From the NCBI RefSeq assembly GCF_900109195.1, contig NZ_FNZG01000003.1, positions 642,234 through 706,233 on the forward strand: DNA of 64,000 nucleotides, given 5' to 3'. Both the position numbers and the translations under genes were made by a program. Shown here piece after piece: positions 54,174-63,608 of the stretch. The stretch is from Pseudooceanicola nitratireducens. Lineage in GTDB: Bacteria; Pseudomonadota; Alphaproteobacteria; Rhodobacterales; Rhodobacteraceae. The notes beneath the pieces were generated by a model. It was given only the letters and a program-made list of their open reading frames with translations, did not search any database and was not told the origin of the DNA. Numbering within the stretch: the first letter of the stretch is position 1; each line of letters begins with the position of its first letter.

Positions 54174-56194
54174 CAGGCCGCGAGGCCCCGGCCTTTAAGC
54201 AGCGCCTCGACACCCGGAAGCCGTCCCCGGAACCGCTCATATAGCTCTGCGGCCTCCACCGATCCCCCCATAGACAAGATATTCTCCTCCAGTGATTTCG
54301 CGACATCCGGATCGAACGCCCCGCCCGCCTCTTCAAAGGCGGCAAAGGCATCGGCATCCATGACTTCCGACCACATATAGCTGTAATACCCCGAGGAATA
54401 GCCGTCACCGGAAAACACATGGGCAAATTGCGGCGTGGCGTGGCGCATCGGGATCGCGCGCGGCATGCCAAGCGCCTCCAGCACCTCGGCCTGTTTCGCC
54501 ATCGGATCCGCCGGGGCCGCGCCATCGTGGAACTCCAGGTCCACCAGGGCCGAGGCGACATATTCCACCGTCTGGAACCCCATGTCGAAATTCGCCGCCC
54601 CCAGGACCTTGTCCAGCATCGCCTTGGGCATCGGCTCGCCCGTGTCCACATGCACGGCGAATTTCTCAAGCACTTCGGGCACTTCCAGCCAGTGCTCATA
54701 CAGCTGCGACGGCAGTTCCACAAAGTCCCGCGCCACCGACGTACCCGAAACCCCTTCCCATCTGACATCCGACAGCATCTGGTGCAGCGCATGGCCGAAC
54801 TCGTGGAACAGGGTCCGCGCATCGTCATAGGACAAGAGCGCCGCGCGCCCCTTGGGTGGCTTGGCAAAGTTGCAGACATTCACCACCACCGGGGCCTGTT
54901 CGCGCGGACGCACCGCCTGCGACCGGATCGCCGAACACCAGGCGCCGGACCGCTTGGTCCCCCGTGCGAAGTAATCGCCCAGGAAAATCGCCACATGTTC
55001 GCCGTTGCGCGTCGCCTCCCAGACCCTGACATCGGGGTGATAGGATCCAATCTCCAGCGGCTTGAATTCCAGCCCGAACAGCCGGTTGGCACAGTCAAAG
55101 GCCGCCTCGATCATCTTGTCGAGCTGGAAGTAAGGCTTCAGCGCCGCCTCATCCAGGTCATGCTCCGCCTTGCGCCGCTTCTCCGCGTAATAGCGCCAGT
55201 CCCAGCCCTCGATCGGCCCGTTGACGCCATCCTCGGCGGCCATCTCTGACAGAACCTCCTGATCCGCCAGGGCCTGACGTTTGGCCGGCTCCCAGACCTC
55301 CATCAGCAGATTGCGCACCGCCGCCGGTTCCCCGGCCATCTCGGTCTCAAGCTTGTAACCCGCGAAAGAGTCGTACCCCAGCAGCTTGGCGCGTTCCTCG
55401 CGCAGCGCCAGGATCTCACCGGCGATGGCGCGGTTGTCGGTCTCACCGCCAAAGGCCCCGCGCGATACCCAGGCCTTCCAGGCCGTTTCGCGCAATTCCC
55501 GGCGCGGAGAGAATTGCAGAAATGGAACAATCAAGGACCGGGACAGCGTGATAACCGGCCCATCCTTGCCCTTTTCCTCCCCTGCGGCCCTCGCAGCATC
55601 CACCAGGAAATCCGGCAGCCCGTTCAGGTCCGCCTCGGTCAGATCCATCGACCAGTCGCTCTCATCCTTCAGAAGGTTCTGGGTGAACTCCGTCCCCAGG
55701 ACCGCCAGACGTTCCTTGATCTGCTTCATGCGATCCGCCTGCGCCCCGGTCAGCGCCGCGCCTGCGCGCACATAGCCGCGATGCACCAGGAACAGCTGCC
55801 GCGCATCCGCCGCGTCCAGATCCAGATCGTCACGGCGATCCCAGACCGCCCGGATCCGCCGATACAGCGCCGCATTGCCCGAGATATCGGCAAAATGCTT
55901 GGCCAGCTTGGGCGAGAACTGGCGCTGAAGCTCCTGCCGGCGCGGCGTCGCATCGGCACCGGCCAGGGCAAAGAACGGGGCCAGCACCTTTTCCAGCGCC
56001 GCGCCCGAACCTTCAAGCGCCGCGATCGTATTCTCGAAATCCGGCTCCTCCGGGTTCGCCACGATGGCCGCCACCTCGGCATTATGCTCGATCAGCGCGG
56101 TTTCCAGCGCCGGGGCGAAATCCTCGTCGTCGATGCGATCGAAGGGCGGCAGGTCGAACGGCGTCTCCCAGGGGGACAGCAGCACATTGGTCAT
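54173..56194 (-). CDS. M3 family oligopeptidase
   Basis: 673 residues, zinc metallopeptidase of the oligopeptidase A/dipeptidyl carboxypeptidase group. The zinc motif is HEFGH in 'LFHEFGHALHQML' (near residue 465), with the third ligand in 'FVELPSQLYEHW'. It is all-helical, cytosolic, and degrades short peptides, including cleaved signal peptides. It lies between moeB and pcs in a minus-strand operon. Confidence 0.93.
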   Translation of the reverse strand: MTNVLLSPWETPFDLPPFDRIDDEDFAPALETALIEHNAEVAAIVANPEEPDFENTIAALEGSGAALEKVLAPFFALAGADATPRRQELQRQFSPKLAKHFADISGNAALYRRIRAVWDRRDDLDLDAADARQLFLVHRGYVRAGAALTGAQADRMKQIKERLAVLGTEFTQNLLKDESDWSMDLTEADLNGLPDFLVDAARAAGEEKGKDGPVITLSRSLIVPFLQFSPRRELRETAWKAWVSRGAFGGETDNRAIAGEILALREERAKLLGYDSFAGYKLETEMAGEPAAVRNLLMEVWEPAKRQALADQEVLSEMAAEDGVNGPIEGWDWRYYAEKRRKAEHDLDEAALKPYFQLDKMIEAAFDCANRLFGLEFKPLEIGSYHPDVRVWEATRNGEHVAIFLGDYFARGTKRSGAWCSAIRSQAVRPREQAPVVVNVCNFAKPPKGRAALLSYDDARTLFHEFGHALHQMLSDVRWEGVSGTSVARDFVELPSQLYEHWLEVPEVLEKFAVHVDTGEPMPKAMLDKVLGAANFDMGFQTVEYVASALVDLEFHDGAAPADPMAKQAEVLEALGMPRAIPMRHATPQFAHVFSGDGYSSGYYSYMWSEVMDADAFAAFEEAGGAFDPDVAKSLEENILSMGGSVEAAELYERFRGRLPGVEALLKGRGLAA

Positions 56195-56218
56195 CTTGGA
56201 TCTCCTTTGCCGGGAAAC

Positions 56219-57283
56219 CTATGCCCTGGGGGCGGCCTCCGCCAGTCCCCGCCCCTGACAAACCGGGCAATCCGCCCGCGGTTTCACGCGAATTTTCCGC
56301 GTCTCGCCCCAAAGCCCGTCATATATCAGCATCTCACCGCGCAGGGCCGCCCCCGCGCCGGTCAGCAGCTTGACCGCCTCCAGCGCCATGATCGACCCGA
56401 CCACCCCGGGCAGCGGCCCGATCACCCCCGCCTCGGCGCAGGATGGGGCCAGCCCTTCGGCCGGGGCTTCCGGGAAGACGCATTGGTAACAGGGCGCTGC
56501 ATGGGCCGGATCAAAGACCGACACCTGCCCCTCCCATTGGGTCAGCGCGCCAGAGATCAACGGCTTGCCTGCCTTCACGCAGGCTTCATTCACCAGATAC
56601 CGGGTGGTGAAATTGTCGGTCCCGTCCAGCACCAGATCATACTCGGCCAAAAGCGCATCCACATCCGCCGCGCCCAGCCGCCGTTGATAGCTGCGCACCT
56701 CGATAAAGGGGTTGATCGCCTGCATCCTTTCGGCGGCCGATTGCACCTTGGGCCGCCCGATATCCGCGTCGCCATGGATCACCTGCCGCTGCAGGTTCGA
56801 CCCGTCGACAACATCGTCATCCACCACGCCGATCGATCCGACACCCGCCGCCGCCAGATACATCAGCGCAGGCGACCCAAGGCCGCCGGCCCCCACCACA
56901 AGCACCTTCGCCTGTTTCAGCCGCACCTGCCCCGGCCCGCCGACTTCCCGCAGGATGATATGCCGTGCATAGCGGCGCAGCTCGGCCTCCCGGAACGGGC
57001 CCTCGGGTTCCCCCGACACCTCGACCGGCCGCGCCCGCGCCTTCAGCCGGACCAGAACCGCGCGATAGCCCGCCACGATCAGCCCAAGACCGCCCAGGAT
57101 CAGCCAGGGGGCGGCGCTGCCCCCCGTCGCCGTGCGCAGCGCCGCGCCCTCGGGCAGCACCAGCTGCGCCAGCACGACCGCCGCCCAAAGCAACCCGATC
57201 CCCATCCAGCGCAGCGACCTCGGCGCGCCGGTGACCACGCCCGCACCCCAGATCAGTGCCGCAATCAGAAGAACGATGCCCAT
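56219..57283 (-). CDS. moeB: HesA/MoeB/ThiF adenylyltransferase with N-terminal membrane segments
   Basis: 354 residues. The C-terminal 255 residues are a standard E1-like enzyme: ATP loop 'VLVVGAGGLGSPALMYLAAA', 'DNFTTRYLVNEAC', zinc cysteines in 'CYQCVFPE' and 'CPVCQG'. The first 85 residues add two or three hydrophobic helices ('GIVLLIAALIWGAGVV', 'IGLLWAAVVLAQLVL', 'PWLILGGLGLIVAG'), which are not part of E. coli MoeB. It adenylates the C-terminal glycine of MoaD/ThiS-type carriers. The start overlaps the dut stop by one base. Membrane attachment is an inference. Confidence 0.9.
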   Translation of the reverse strand: MGIVLLIAALIWGAGVVTGAPRSLRWMGIGLLWAAVVLAQLVLPEGAALRTATGGSAAPWLILGGLGLIVAGYRAVLVRLKARARPVEVSGEPEGPFREAELRRYARHIILREVGGPGQVRLKQAKVLVVGAGGLGSPALMYLAAAGVGSIGVVDDDVVDGSNLQRQVIHGDADIGRPKVQSAAERMQAINPFIEVRSYQRRLGAADVDALLAEYDLVLDGTDNFTTRYLVNEACVKAGKPLISGALTQWEGQVSVFDPAHAAPCYQCVFPEAPAEGLAPSCAEAGVIGPLPGVVGSIMALEAVKLLTGAGAALRGEMLIYDGLWGETRKIRVKPRADCPVCQGRGLAEAAPRA

Positions 57284-57744
57284 CAGCCCCGCCCGGTCGA
57301 GCCAAAGCCCCCCGCCCCGCGCGCCGTTTCATCCAGATCCTCGACCACCGCAAAGACGCCCTGCGTCACCGGGGCCACCACCAGCTGCGCGATCCGCTCT
57401 CCATGCACCACCTCGAAGGGCGCATCGCCCAGGTTCACCAGGATCACCCCCAGCTCGCCTCGGTAATCGCTGTCGATGGTGCCCGGAGAATTCGCCAGCG
57501 TCACCCCATGCTTCAGCGCCAGGCCCGAGCGTGGCCGCACCTGCACCTCGTACCCCTCCGGGATCGCCATGCGCAGCCCCGTCGGCACCAGCGCCCGCGC
57601 CCCCGGCTCCAAAGTCACGCTTCCGCGATCCGGCAGGTTGGCGCGCACATCGGCACCCGCCGCCCCCGCGCTGGCATAGAATGGCAGCGCCACGTCGCGA
57701 TCCGCCCCCGCGACCCAGGCCAGTTTGATGTCGACCGAAATCAT
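57283..57744 (-). CDS. dut: dUTP diphosphatase
   Basis: 153 residues, trimeric dUTPase; hydrolyses dUTP to dUMP. All five motifs are present: 'AGADVRANL', '[11 protein letters not shown]', '[19 protein letters not shown]', 'GERIAQLV' and C-terminal '[10 protein letters not shown]'. I chose the ATG at 57744 giving [17 protein letters not shown]; the longer frame from 57792 overlaps coaBC and has no support. The start codon lies within the dispersed CTTGC..AAATA motif. Confidence 0.96.
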   Translation of the reverse strand: MISVDIKLAWVAGADRDVALPFYASAGAAGADVRANLPDRGSVTLEPGARALVPTGLRMAIPEGYEVQVRPRSGLALKHGVTLANSPGTIDSDYRGELGVILVNLGDAPFEVVHGERIAQLVVAPVTQGVFAVVEDLDETARGAGGFGSTGRG

Positions 57745-57770
57745 CTTGCCCAAAATACTCCCGCCGGAGG
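57742..57770 (+). repeat. Dispersed motif copy 3 (CTTGC..AAATA element)
   Basis: TCATCTTGCCCAAAATACTC followed by CCGCCGGAGG. On the minus strand it supplies the sequence immediately before and including the dut start codon. Compare copies at 34971 and 53371. Confidence 0.6.
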
Positions 57771-57772
57771 CG

Positions 57773-58966
57773 TCACGACAGCGCCGCCGCAATCCGGTCT
57801 GCCAGACGATCCGCCACCGCCTGCTTGCCCATGCGCGGCCAGTCCTCGGACCCTGCGTCCGAAATCAGATGCACCGCATTCTCCGTGCCGCCCATGATCC
57901 CCGTCTCGGGGCTGACATCATTGGCAACGATCCAGTCACAGCCCTTGCGCGCCCGCTTGGCGGTGGCATGGGCGATCACGTCGTCGGTCTCGGCGGCAAA
58001 GCCCACCACCAGCCCGGGCCGGCCGTGTACCATCTGCGACACCTCGGCCAGAATGTCGGGGTTCTCCTCGAACTCCAGCACCGGCAGCGCGCCCTTGGTC
58101 TTCTTGATCTTCGACTTGGATTCCGAGGCCACGCGCCAATCGGCCACCGCCGCCGCCATCACTGCCGCATCCGCCGGCAGCGCCGCCAGAACCGCCGCGC
58201 GCATGTCGCGGGCGGATTGCACCCGCACGACCTCGACCCCCTCGGGCGGGGGCACATCTGCCGGGCCGGTGACAAACACCACCTGCGCCCCCAGGGACGC
58301 CAGCGCCCGGGCAATCGCCGTGCCCTGCGCGCCCGAGGACCGGTTGGCGATATACCGCACCGGATCAATCGGTTCATGCGTCGGCCCCGAGGTCACGACG
58401 ATGCGCTTGCCCTTCAGCGGCCCATCCGACAGCCGGGCCTCAATCGCAGCAAGGATTTCCATCGGTTCCGACATCCGCCCGGGCCCGAATTCGCCGCAGG
58501 CCATGTCGCCCTCGTTCGGGCCGACAAAGCCAAAGCCCTGATCGCGCAGCCAGGCCACGTTGCGTTGCACCGCCGGGTGATCCCACATGCGCACATTCAT
58601 CGCCGGGGCCAGCAGAACTGGCGTATCGGTCGCCATCAGCAGGGTCGAGGCCAGGTCGTTCGCCAGCCCCCCGGCGATCTTGCCCATCAGATCCGCGGTC
58701 GCCGGGGCGACCACCACCAGGTCGGCGGCGCGGGACAGCTGGATATGGCCCATCTCGGCCTCGTGGCCCAGGTCGAACAGATCACGATGCACCGCATGGC
58801 CCGCAAGGGCCGAGACCGACATGGGCGTCACGAATTCCTCGGCCGCCTTGGTCATCACCGGCACGACGGATGCGCCGCGATCGCGCAGACGGCGGATCAG
58901 CTCCAACGATTTATAGGCCGCGATGCCGCCCCCGATGATCAGCAATATCTGCCTGCCTGCCAGCAT
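57773..58966 (-). CDS. coaBC: Bifunctional phosphopantothenoylcysteine decarboxylase/synthase
   Basis: 397 residues. The N-terminal flavoprotein domain (CoaC, 1-180) has '[19 protein letters not shown]', the catalytic His near '[11 protein letters not shown]', and 'APAMNVRMW' with the PXMNXXMW motif. The C-terminal CoaB domain has '[19 protein letters not shown]' and the CTP-dependent ligase block 'KIKKTKG'. It makes 4'-phosphopantetheine for coenzyme A. It is the first gene of the run coaBC-dut-moeB-M3 peptidase-pcs. Confidence 0.97.
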   Translation of the reverse strand: MLAGRQILLIIGGGIAAYKSLELIRRLRDRGASVVPVMTKAAEEFVTPMSVSALAGHAVHRDLFDLGHEAEMGHIQLSRAADLVVVAPATADLMGKIAGGLANDLASTLLMATDTPVLLAPAMNVRMWDHPAVQRNVAWLRDQGFGFVGPNEGDMACGEFGPGRMSEPMEILAAIEARLSDGPLKGKRIVVTSGPTHEPIDPVRYIANRSSGAQGTAIARALASLGAQVVFVTGPADVPPPEGVEVVRVQSARDMRAAVLAALPADAAVMAAAVADWRVASESKSKIKKTKGALPVLEFEENPDILAEVSQMVHGRPGLVVGFAAETDDVIAHATAKRARKGCDWIVANDVSPETGIMGGTENAVHLISDAGSEDWPRMGKQAVADRLADRIAAALS

Positions 58967-59070
58967 CCTGCGCTCTCCACTGCCCTGCGATGTCCCTGAA
59001 CCGGACGTCCGACGACCCTATTGCCCTGCCCGCCGCAACACAAGCAATCCCAGCCCCCCACGGCACGTCC

Positions 59071-59108
59071 CGAAAAAAGCAAAAGACGGGACCCGCGTCC
59101 CGCCTTTC
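59071..59108 (-). terminator. Rho-independent terminator after rpoH
   Basis: On the minus strand, AGGCGGGAC pairs with GTCCCGTCT (one G-U) around GCGG, followed by TTTTGCTTTTTT. It lies 42 bases after the rpoH stop. Confidence 0.85.
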
Positions 59109-59149
59109 CAAATCCCGTATCGGCCCGAACCGGTCCGATCAAACCAGGC

Positions 59150-60028
59150 TCAATGCAGCAGCTCGGACGCCGCAACCCCGCGGCTTTCCAGGTGCTTGCG
59201 CATCTTCTTGAAGGCCGCCGCCTCTAGCTGGCGGACGCGTTCCTTCGACAGGCCCAGTTCCTCGCCCAGGCTTTCCAGCGTCCGGGGCGCGTCGCGCAGC
59301 TTGCGCTCCTTCACGATCAGCGTCTCGCGGTCGTTCAGCGCGCCCATGGCCTGAACCAGCCAGCGGCGCAGGGTCTCGCGGTCGCGGGTTTCCTCGACCG
59401 TCTCCGCGGCCTGGGCCCCGTCGTCTTCGATCGTGTCGATCCATTCGCGGCCTTCATCGTCCACCGACTGCGTGGCGTTCAGCGAGAAATCGGACCCCGA
59501 CAGACGGCCATCCATCATTTCCACATCGCGCAGGGGCACGCCCACCTCGGTCGCGATCAGCTGATGCAGCTGGTGCTTGTCCAGCGTGTCGCCCCGGCCC
59601 ATGGCCTCGCGCTCCAGCTGGGCCTGCACCCGGCGCATGTTAAAAAACAGCGCTTTCTGGGACGAGGTCGAGCCGGTCCGCACCATCGACCAGTTGCGCA
59701 TCACGTAATCCTGGATCGAGGCCTTGATCCACCAGACCGCATAGGTCGAAAAGCGCACGCCACGGTCGGGGTCGAACTTCTCGGCCGCCTTCATCAGGCC
59801 CAGCCCGGCCTCCTGGATCAGATCGTTCATGGGCGCACCGTAGCGGCGATATTTCGACGCCATCGAGATCGCCAGCCGCATGTAGGCCGTCACCAGCCGG
59901 TGAAGCGCCTGTTCGTTGCGGTCGTCGCGCCAGGCATAGGCCAGCGACAGCTCGGTCTCTGCATCAAGAAGTTCCGCTTTCATCGCGCGCCGCGATAGTG
60001 ACATGTCGGTGGTATGATCGAGTGCCAT
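59150..60028 (-). CDS. rpoH: RNA polymerase heat-shock/stress sigma factor RpoH, RpoHII-like
   Basis: 292 residues. Sigma-70 region 2 is at 'NDLIQEAGLGLMKAAEKFDP' and 'GVRFSTYAVWWIKASIQDYV'. The RpoH box reads 'SSQKALFFNMRRVQ', a form closer to RpoHII (photo-oxidative stress) of Rhodobacter than to RpoHI. Region 4 ends 'LGEELGLSKERVRQLEAAAF'. It directs transcription of heat-shock and singlet-oxygen response genes. The I/II assignment is an inference. A strong terminator follows. Confidence 0.92.
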   Translation of the reverse strand: MALDHTTDMSLSRRAMKAELLDAETELSLAYAWRDDRNEQALHRLVTAYMRLAISMASKYRRYGAPMNDLIQEAGLGLMKAAEKFDPDRGVRFSTYAVWWIKASIQDYVMRNWSMVRTGSTSSQKALFFNMRRVQAQLEREAMGRGDTLDKHQLHQLIATEVGVPLRDVEMMDGRLSGSDFSLNATQSVDDEGREWIDTIEDDGAQAAETVEETRDRETLRRWLVQAMGALNDRETLIVKERKLRDAPRTLESLGEELGLSKERVRQLEAAAFKKMRKHLESRGVAASELLH

Positions 60029-60150
60029 GGCCCCCCCGGGTCGTTAGCTGGGCCCTTCGGATCTCTGCCCCGATTTCAGGCCCGTTGATTTGTCGTCTCA
60101 TTAAGCTATACGCACGAGACCCCTGTTTGGTTCACGCGAAGGCGAAATAA

Positions 60151-60672
60151 ATGACGCAGAAGGTGACAATGGTCCTGGGCGGCGCGGCCAGCGGCAAATC
60201 CGCATTCGCCGAGGGAATCGTTACGGATCAGGGGCTTCCGCGCATCTACCTGGCTACATCACAGGCCTTTGACGACGAGATGCGCGAAAAGATCGCCGAT
60301 CATGTCGCGGCGCGCGGATCGGGCTGGACCACGATCGAGGAACCGCTGGATCTGCCCGGCGCGCTGCGCAGGATTTCGCCGGGCCATGCGGTGCTGGTCG
60401 ACTGCCTGACGCTCTGGCTGACCAACCTGATCCTGGCCGAGCGTGACCCTGTCGCCGCCACCGACGATCTTATTGCGGCGCTGGATGTCTGCCCCGCACC
60501 GGTGACCTTCGTCACCAACGAAGTCGGCCAGGGCATCGTGCCGGAACACGCCCTGTCGCGCCGTTTCCGCAATGCGCAGGGACGGCTGAACATCCGCATT
60601 GCCGCCCGCGCCGACACGGTGATTCAGGTGGTGGCCGGCCTTCCGAACCTGTTGAAAGGCAGCCTGACATGA
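60151..60672 (+). CDS. cobU: Adenosylcobinamide kinase/guanylyltransferase
   Basis: 173 residues (CobU/CobP). The P-loop is 'VLGGAASGKSAFAEGI'; 'LVDCLTLWLTNLILAE' and 'VTNEVGQGIVPEHALSRRFR' are family signatures. It phosphorylates adenosylcobinamide and then attaches GMP in the lower-ligand assembly of vitamin B12. It overlaps the following phosphatase gene by 4 bases. Confidence 0.96.
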   Translation: MTQKVTMVLGGAASGKSAFAEGIVTDQGLPRIYLATSQAFDDEMREKIADHVAARGSGWTTIEEPLDLPGALRRISPGHAVLVDCLTLWLTNLILAERDPVAATDDLIAALDVCPAPVTFVTNEVGQGIVPEHALSRRFRNAQGRLNIRIAARADTVIQVVAGLPNLLKGSLT

Positions 60673-61247
60673 CGACCTTCCACATGGTCCGCCATGGGCC
60701 GACGCATGAAAAGACCTTTGTCGGCTGGCGCGACGTGCCCGCCGATCTGTCGGACACCCAGGCCCTGGCGCGGCTGGACGCCGCCCTGCCCCGCGATGCG
60801 CTGCTGATCTCGTCCGACCTGATCCGCGCCGTGCACACCGCCGACGCCATCGGCATGGGCCGCCAGCGCCTGCCGCATGACCCCGACCTGCGCGAATTCG
60901 ATTTCGGCGACTGGGACGGGCGGCACCATACCGAGGTCAGCGAGAGCCACCCCGAACTGTCGCGTGCCTTCTGGGAAACCCCTGGCGAGTTGCGCGCCCC
61001 GAACGGAGAAAGCTGGAACGGCGTCGCCGACCGGGTGGCCGGGGTGCTGTCACGCCTGCACGCGGCGCACTCCGGTGCCGATATTATCATCGTCGGACAC
61101 TTTGGCATGATCCTGACCCAGCTTGGCCGCGCCAAGGGGCTTGATCCGTACCAGTCGCTTGGGCAGAAAATCGACAACCTCTCGGTAACGACGATCCAGC
61201 GCCTGACCGAAGGCTGGGACGTCCATCTGATTAATCACAATTATTGA
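60669..61247 (+). CDS. Histidine phosphatase family protein, possible alpha-ribazole phosphatase
   Basis: 192 residues. The phosphohistidine motif is 'MVRHGPTHEKT' with the catalytic His, Arg in 'SSDLIRAVHTA', Glu in 'LREFDFGDWDG' and the second His in 'IIVGHFGMIL'. The overlap with cobU suggests a CobC-like role (alpha-ribazole-phosphate dephosphorylation) in cobalamin assembly. That function is inferred from context only; the family is broad. Confidence 0.88.
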   Translation: MTTFHMVRHGPTHEKTFVGWRDVPADLSDTQALARLDAALPRDALLISSDLIRAVHTADAIGMGRQRLPHDPDLREFDFGDWDGRHHTEVSESHPELSRAFWETPGELRAPNGESWNGVADRVAGVLSRLHAAHSGADIIIVGHFGMILTQLGRAKGLDPYQSLGQKIDNLSVTTIQRLTEGWDVHLINHNY

Positions 61248-61255
61248 TAAATAAT

Positions 61256-61288
61256 CACTCAAACATTCACTTTGAGAATGATTGAGTG
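61256..61288. promoter_or_regulatory. Long imperfect dyad between cobalamin phosphatase and GST genes
   Basis: CACTCA-aa-CATTC and GAATG-at-TGAGTG form two 13-base half-sites around ACTTTGA, 36 bases before the GST start codon. The surroundings are AT-rich. It may be an operator for the GST gene or a terminator for the cob pair; no T-run follows, so I favour an operator. Confidence 0.4.
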
Positions 61289-61323
61289 CACCCTATGCTC
61301 TGCCGCAGCAATCGGAGCATATC

Positions 61324-62010
61324 ATGACCTACGACCTTTATATCGGCGACCAAAGCTTTTCCTCCTGGTCCCTGCGCGGCTGGCTGATGTTCGAGAAATT
61401 CGGCATCCCCTACACCCAGCACATGATCGGCCTTTATTCCGGCACCATGGCCCAGGATATGGCCCCCCTGGCCCCCGCCCGGCTGGTGCCGACCATGAAA
61501 ACGCCCGAAGGCCTCGTCATCGGCGAAACCCTGGCCATGGCGGAAACCCTGGCCGAACGTCACCCCGATGCGGGCCTTTGGCCGGCCGATCCGGTGGCCC
61601 GTGCACAGGCGCGCTGGCTGGTGTCGGAAATGCACGCCGGCTTCTCGGCCCTGCGGGGCGATTGCCCGATGCAGCTGCTGCACCAGTATACGGATTTCAA
61701 ACCCTCGGACGCGGTGCTGGCCGACCTGGCCCGGATCGAAACGCTGTGGTCCATGGCGCGCGACGGCTTTGGGTCCTCTGGCCCCTGGCTGTTCGGCGAC
61801 TACAGCGTCGCGGATGCCTTCTATGCCCCGGTCGCGGCGCGGATCACCGGCTATGACCTGCCTGTCTCGGACGCCGCGCGCGCCTATGTACAGGCCCATC
61901 TGGACGATCCCGCCTTCCGCAAATGGCGGACCGAGGGGCTGAAAAAGACCTATGATCCCGTGCCTTACGCCCGTGATCTGGCCACCCGCCCCTGGCCCGG
62001 CGACGCCTGA
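61324..62010 (+). CDS. Glutathione S-transferase family protein
   Basis: 228 residues. The N-terminal thioredoxin-like domain starts MTYDLYIGDQSFSSWSLRGW, with the Ser-x-x-Ser glutathione-binding segment and 'ARLVPTMKTPEGLVIGETLA' (cis-Pro and Glu/Ser of the G site). The C-terminal helical domain (about 85-215) follows. The substrate is unknown. GGAG lies 6 bases before the ATG at 61324. An AT-rich region with a large dyad sits just upstream. Confidence 0.9.
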   Translation: MTYDLYIGDQSFSSWSLRGWLMFEKFGIPYTQHMIGLYSGTMAQDMAPLAPARLVPTMKTPEGLVIGETLAMAETLAERHPDAGLWPADPVARAQARWLVSEMHAGFSALRGDCPMQLLHQYTDFKPSDAVLADLARIETLWSMARDGFGSSGPWLFGDYSVADAFYAPVAARITGYDLPVSDAARAYVQAHLDDPAFRKWRTEGLKKTYDPVPYARDLATRPWPGDA

Positions 62011-62081
62011 TCCCGCATCAACATCACGCATTAACCATCTGGCAACCATTCCCCCGCTAGCCTCTCCGGCGGGGGACCCGC

Positions 62082-63608
62082 ATGAGCGCCAAAGCCTACA
62101 CCTGCGCCTTTCACGGCGTCGAAGCCCGCCCGGTCGAGGTGCAATGCGCCCTGTCCCCCGGCCTGCCGGGCTTTGCCATCGTCGGCCTGCCCGACAAGGC
62201 GGTAAGCGAGGCGCGCGACCGCATCCGCTCGGCCCTGTCGGCGCTGCAGATCGCCCTGCCGTCAAAGCGCATCACGGTCAACCTTTCCCCCGCCGACCTG
62301 CCGAAAGAGGGCAGCCATTTCGACCTGCCGATTGCCCTGGCGCTTCTGGCCGCCATCGACATCCTGCCCCGCGACGCGGTCGAAGGGGCGCTGGCCTTGG
62401 GGGAACTTTCGCTCGACGGCACCCTGGTCCCGGTGCTGGGCTGCCTGCCCGCCGCCATGGCCGCCGCGCAAGAAGACCGCGCCCTGTTCTGCCCCCAGCC
62501 CTGCGGGGCCGAGGCCGCCTGGATCGACGCCACCCAGGTGATCGCCGCCCGCAGCCTGTCCGACCTTGTCCAGCATCTGACCGGCCAATCCGCCATCCGC
62601 CCCGCCCAGCCGGGCGAGGTCACCGATGCGCCCAGCCCCCGCGACCTGCGCGACGTGAAAGGCCAGGAACGCGCCAAACGCGCGCTGGAGATCGCCGCGG
62701 CAGGGCGTCACCACCTGCTGTTCACCGGCACGCCCGGGTCCGGCAAATCCATGCTGGCGGCGCGGCTGCCGACGATCCTGCCCGATCTGACCCCGGAAGA
62801 GGCGCTGGAGACCTCGATGATCCACTCCCTCGCCGGGTTGCTTGAAGACGGCGGGCTGTCGCGCCGCCGCCCTTTCCGCGATCCGCATCACACGGCCTCC
62901 ATGGCGGCCATCGTCGGCGGCGGGCGGGGATCGAAACCCGGCGAAATCTCACTGGCGCATAACGGCGTGTTGTTCCTGGATGAACTGCCCGAATTTCCCC
63001 GCGCCGTGCTGGACACCCTGCGCCAGCCGATCGAGACCGGTGAGGTCGTGGTCTCCCGCGCCAATTCCCACGCCCGCTATCCCTGCCGGTTCCTGCTGGT
63101 CGCGGCCGCCAATCCCTGCCGCTGCGGCTACCTGCCCGATCCGTCGCGCGCCTGCGCCCGGGTGCCGCAATGCGGACTGGACTACCTGGGCCGCATCTCG
63201 GGCCCGATGATGGACCGCTTCGACCTGCGGATCGAGGTGCCCCCGGTCGCCTTCCACGACCTCGACCTGCCGGCCTCCGGCGACAGTTCCGCAACCGTGG
63301 CCGCCCGCGTCGCCCGCGCCCGCAGCATTCAATCCCGCCGCTTCGCCGGCCATCCCACGGCCCGCCAGAACGCCGATGCCGAAGGACAGATGCTGGCCGA
63401 GATCGCCACGCCCGACGCCGAGGGGCGCGACCTTCTGCACCGCGCCGCCGACCGCTTCGGCCTGACCGCCCGCGGCTACCACCGCGTCCTGCGTGTCGCC
63501 CGCACCATTGCCGATCTGGACGAGGCGCGGGATGTTTCCTCCCGCCACGTGGCGGAAGCCCTGTCCTATCGGCTGACGGTGGAGCGGCCGGGGGATCGCG
63601 CAGCTTGA
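62082..63608 (+). CDS. comM: YifB/ComM family AAA+ ATPase
   Basis: 508 residues. The N-terminal ChlI-type (Lon-C-like) domain, 'SPGLPGFAIVGLPDKAVSEA', is followed by the Mg-chelatase-like AAA+ domain: Walker A 'GTPGSGKSM', Walker B 'VLFLDELPEF', and the C-terminal ChlI-C region 'DRFGLTARGYHRVLRVARTI'. It is a branch-migration helicase involved in natural transformation/recombination. GGGG precedes the ATG. It has no obvious partner in the window. Confidence 0.95.
   Translation: MSAKAYTCAFHGVEARPVEVQCALSPGLPGFAIVGLPDKAVSEARDRIRSALSALQIALPSKRITVNLSPADLPKEGSHFDLPIALALLAAIDILPRDAVEGALALGELSLDGTLVPVLGCLPAAMAAAQEDRALFCPQPCGAEAAWIDATQVIAARSLSDLVQHLTGQSAIRPAQPGEVTDAPSPRDLRDVKGQERAKRALEIAAAGRHHLLFTGTPGSGKSMLAARLPTILPDLTPEEALETSMIHSLAGLLEDGGLSRRRPFRDPHHTASMAAIVGGGRGSKPGEISLAHNGVLFLDELPEFPRAVLDTLRQPIETGEVVVSRANSHARYPCRFLLVAAANPCRCGYLPDPSRACARVPQCGLDYLGRISGPMMDRFDLRIEVPPVAFHDLDLPASGDSSATVAARVARARSIQSRRFAGHPTARQNADAEGQMLAEIATPDAEGRDLLHRAADRFGLTARGYHRVLRVARTIADLDEARDVSSRHVAEALSYRLTVERPGDRAA

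Noticed and set aside
55514..57466. 650-codon plus-strand open frame
   Set aside because: Antisense to the M3 peptidase, moeB and dut genes, all of which have full family motifs.
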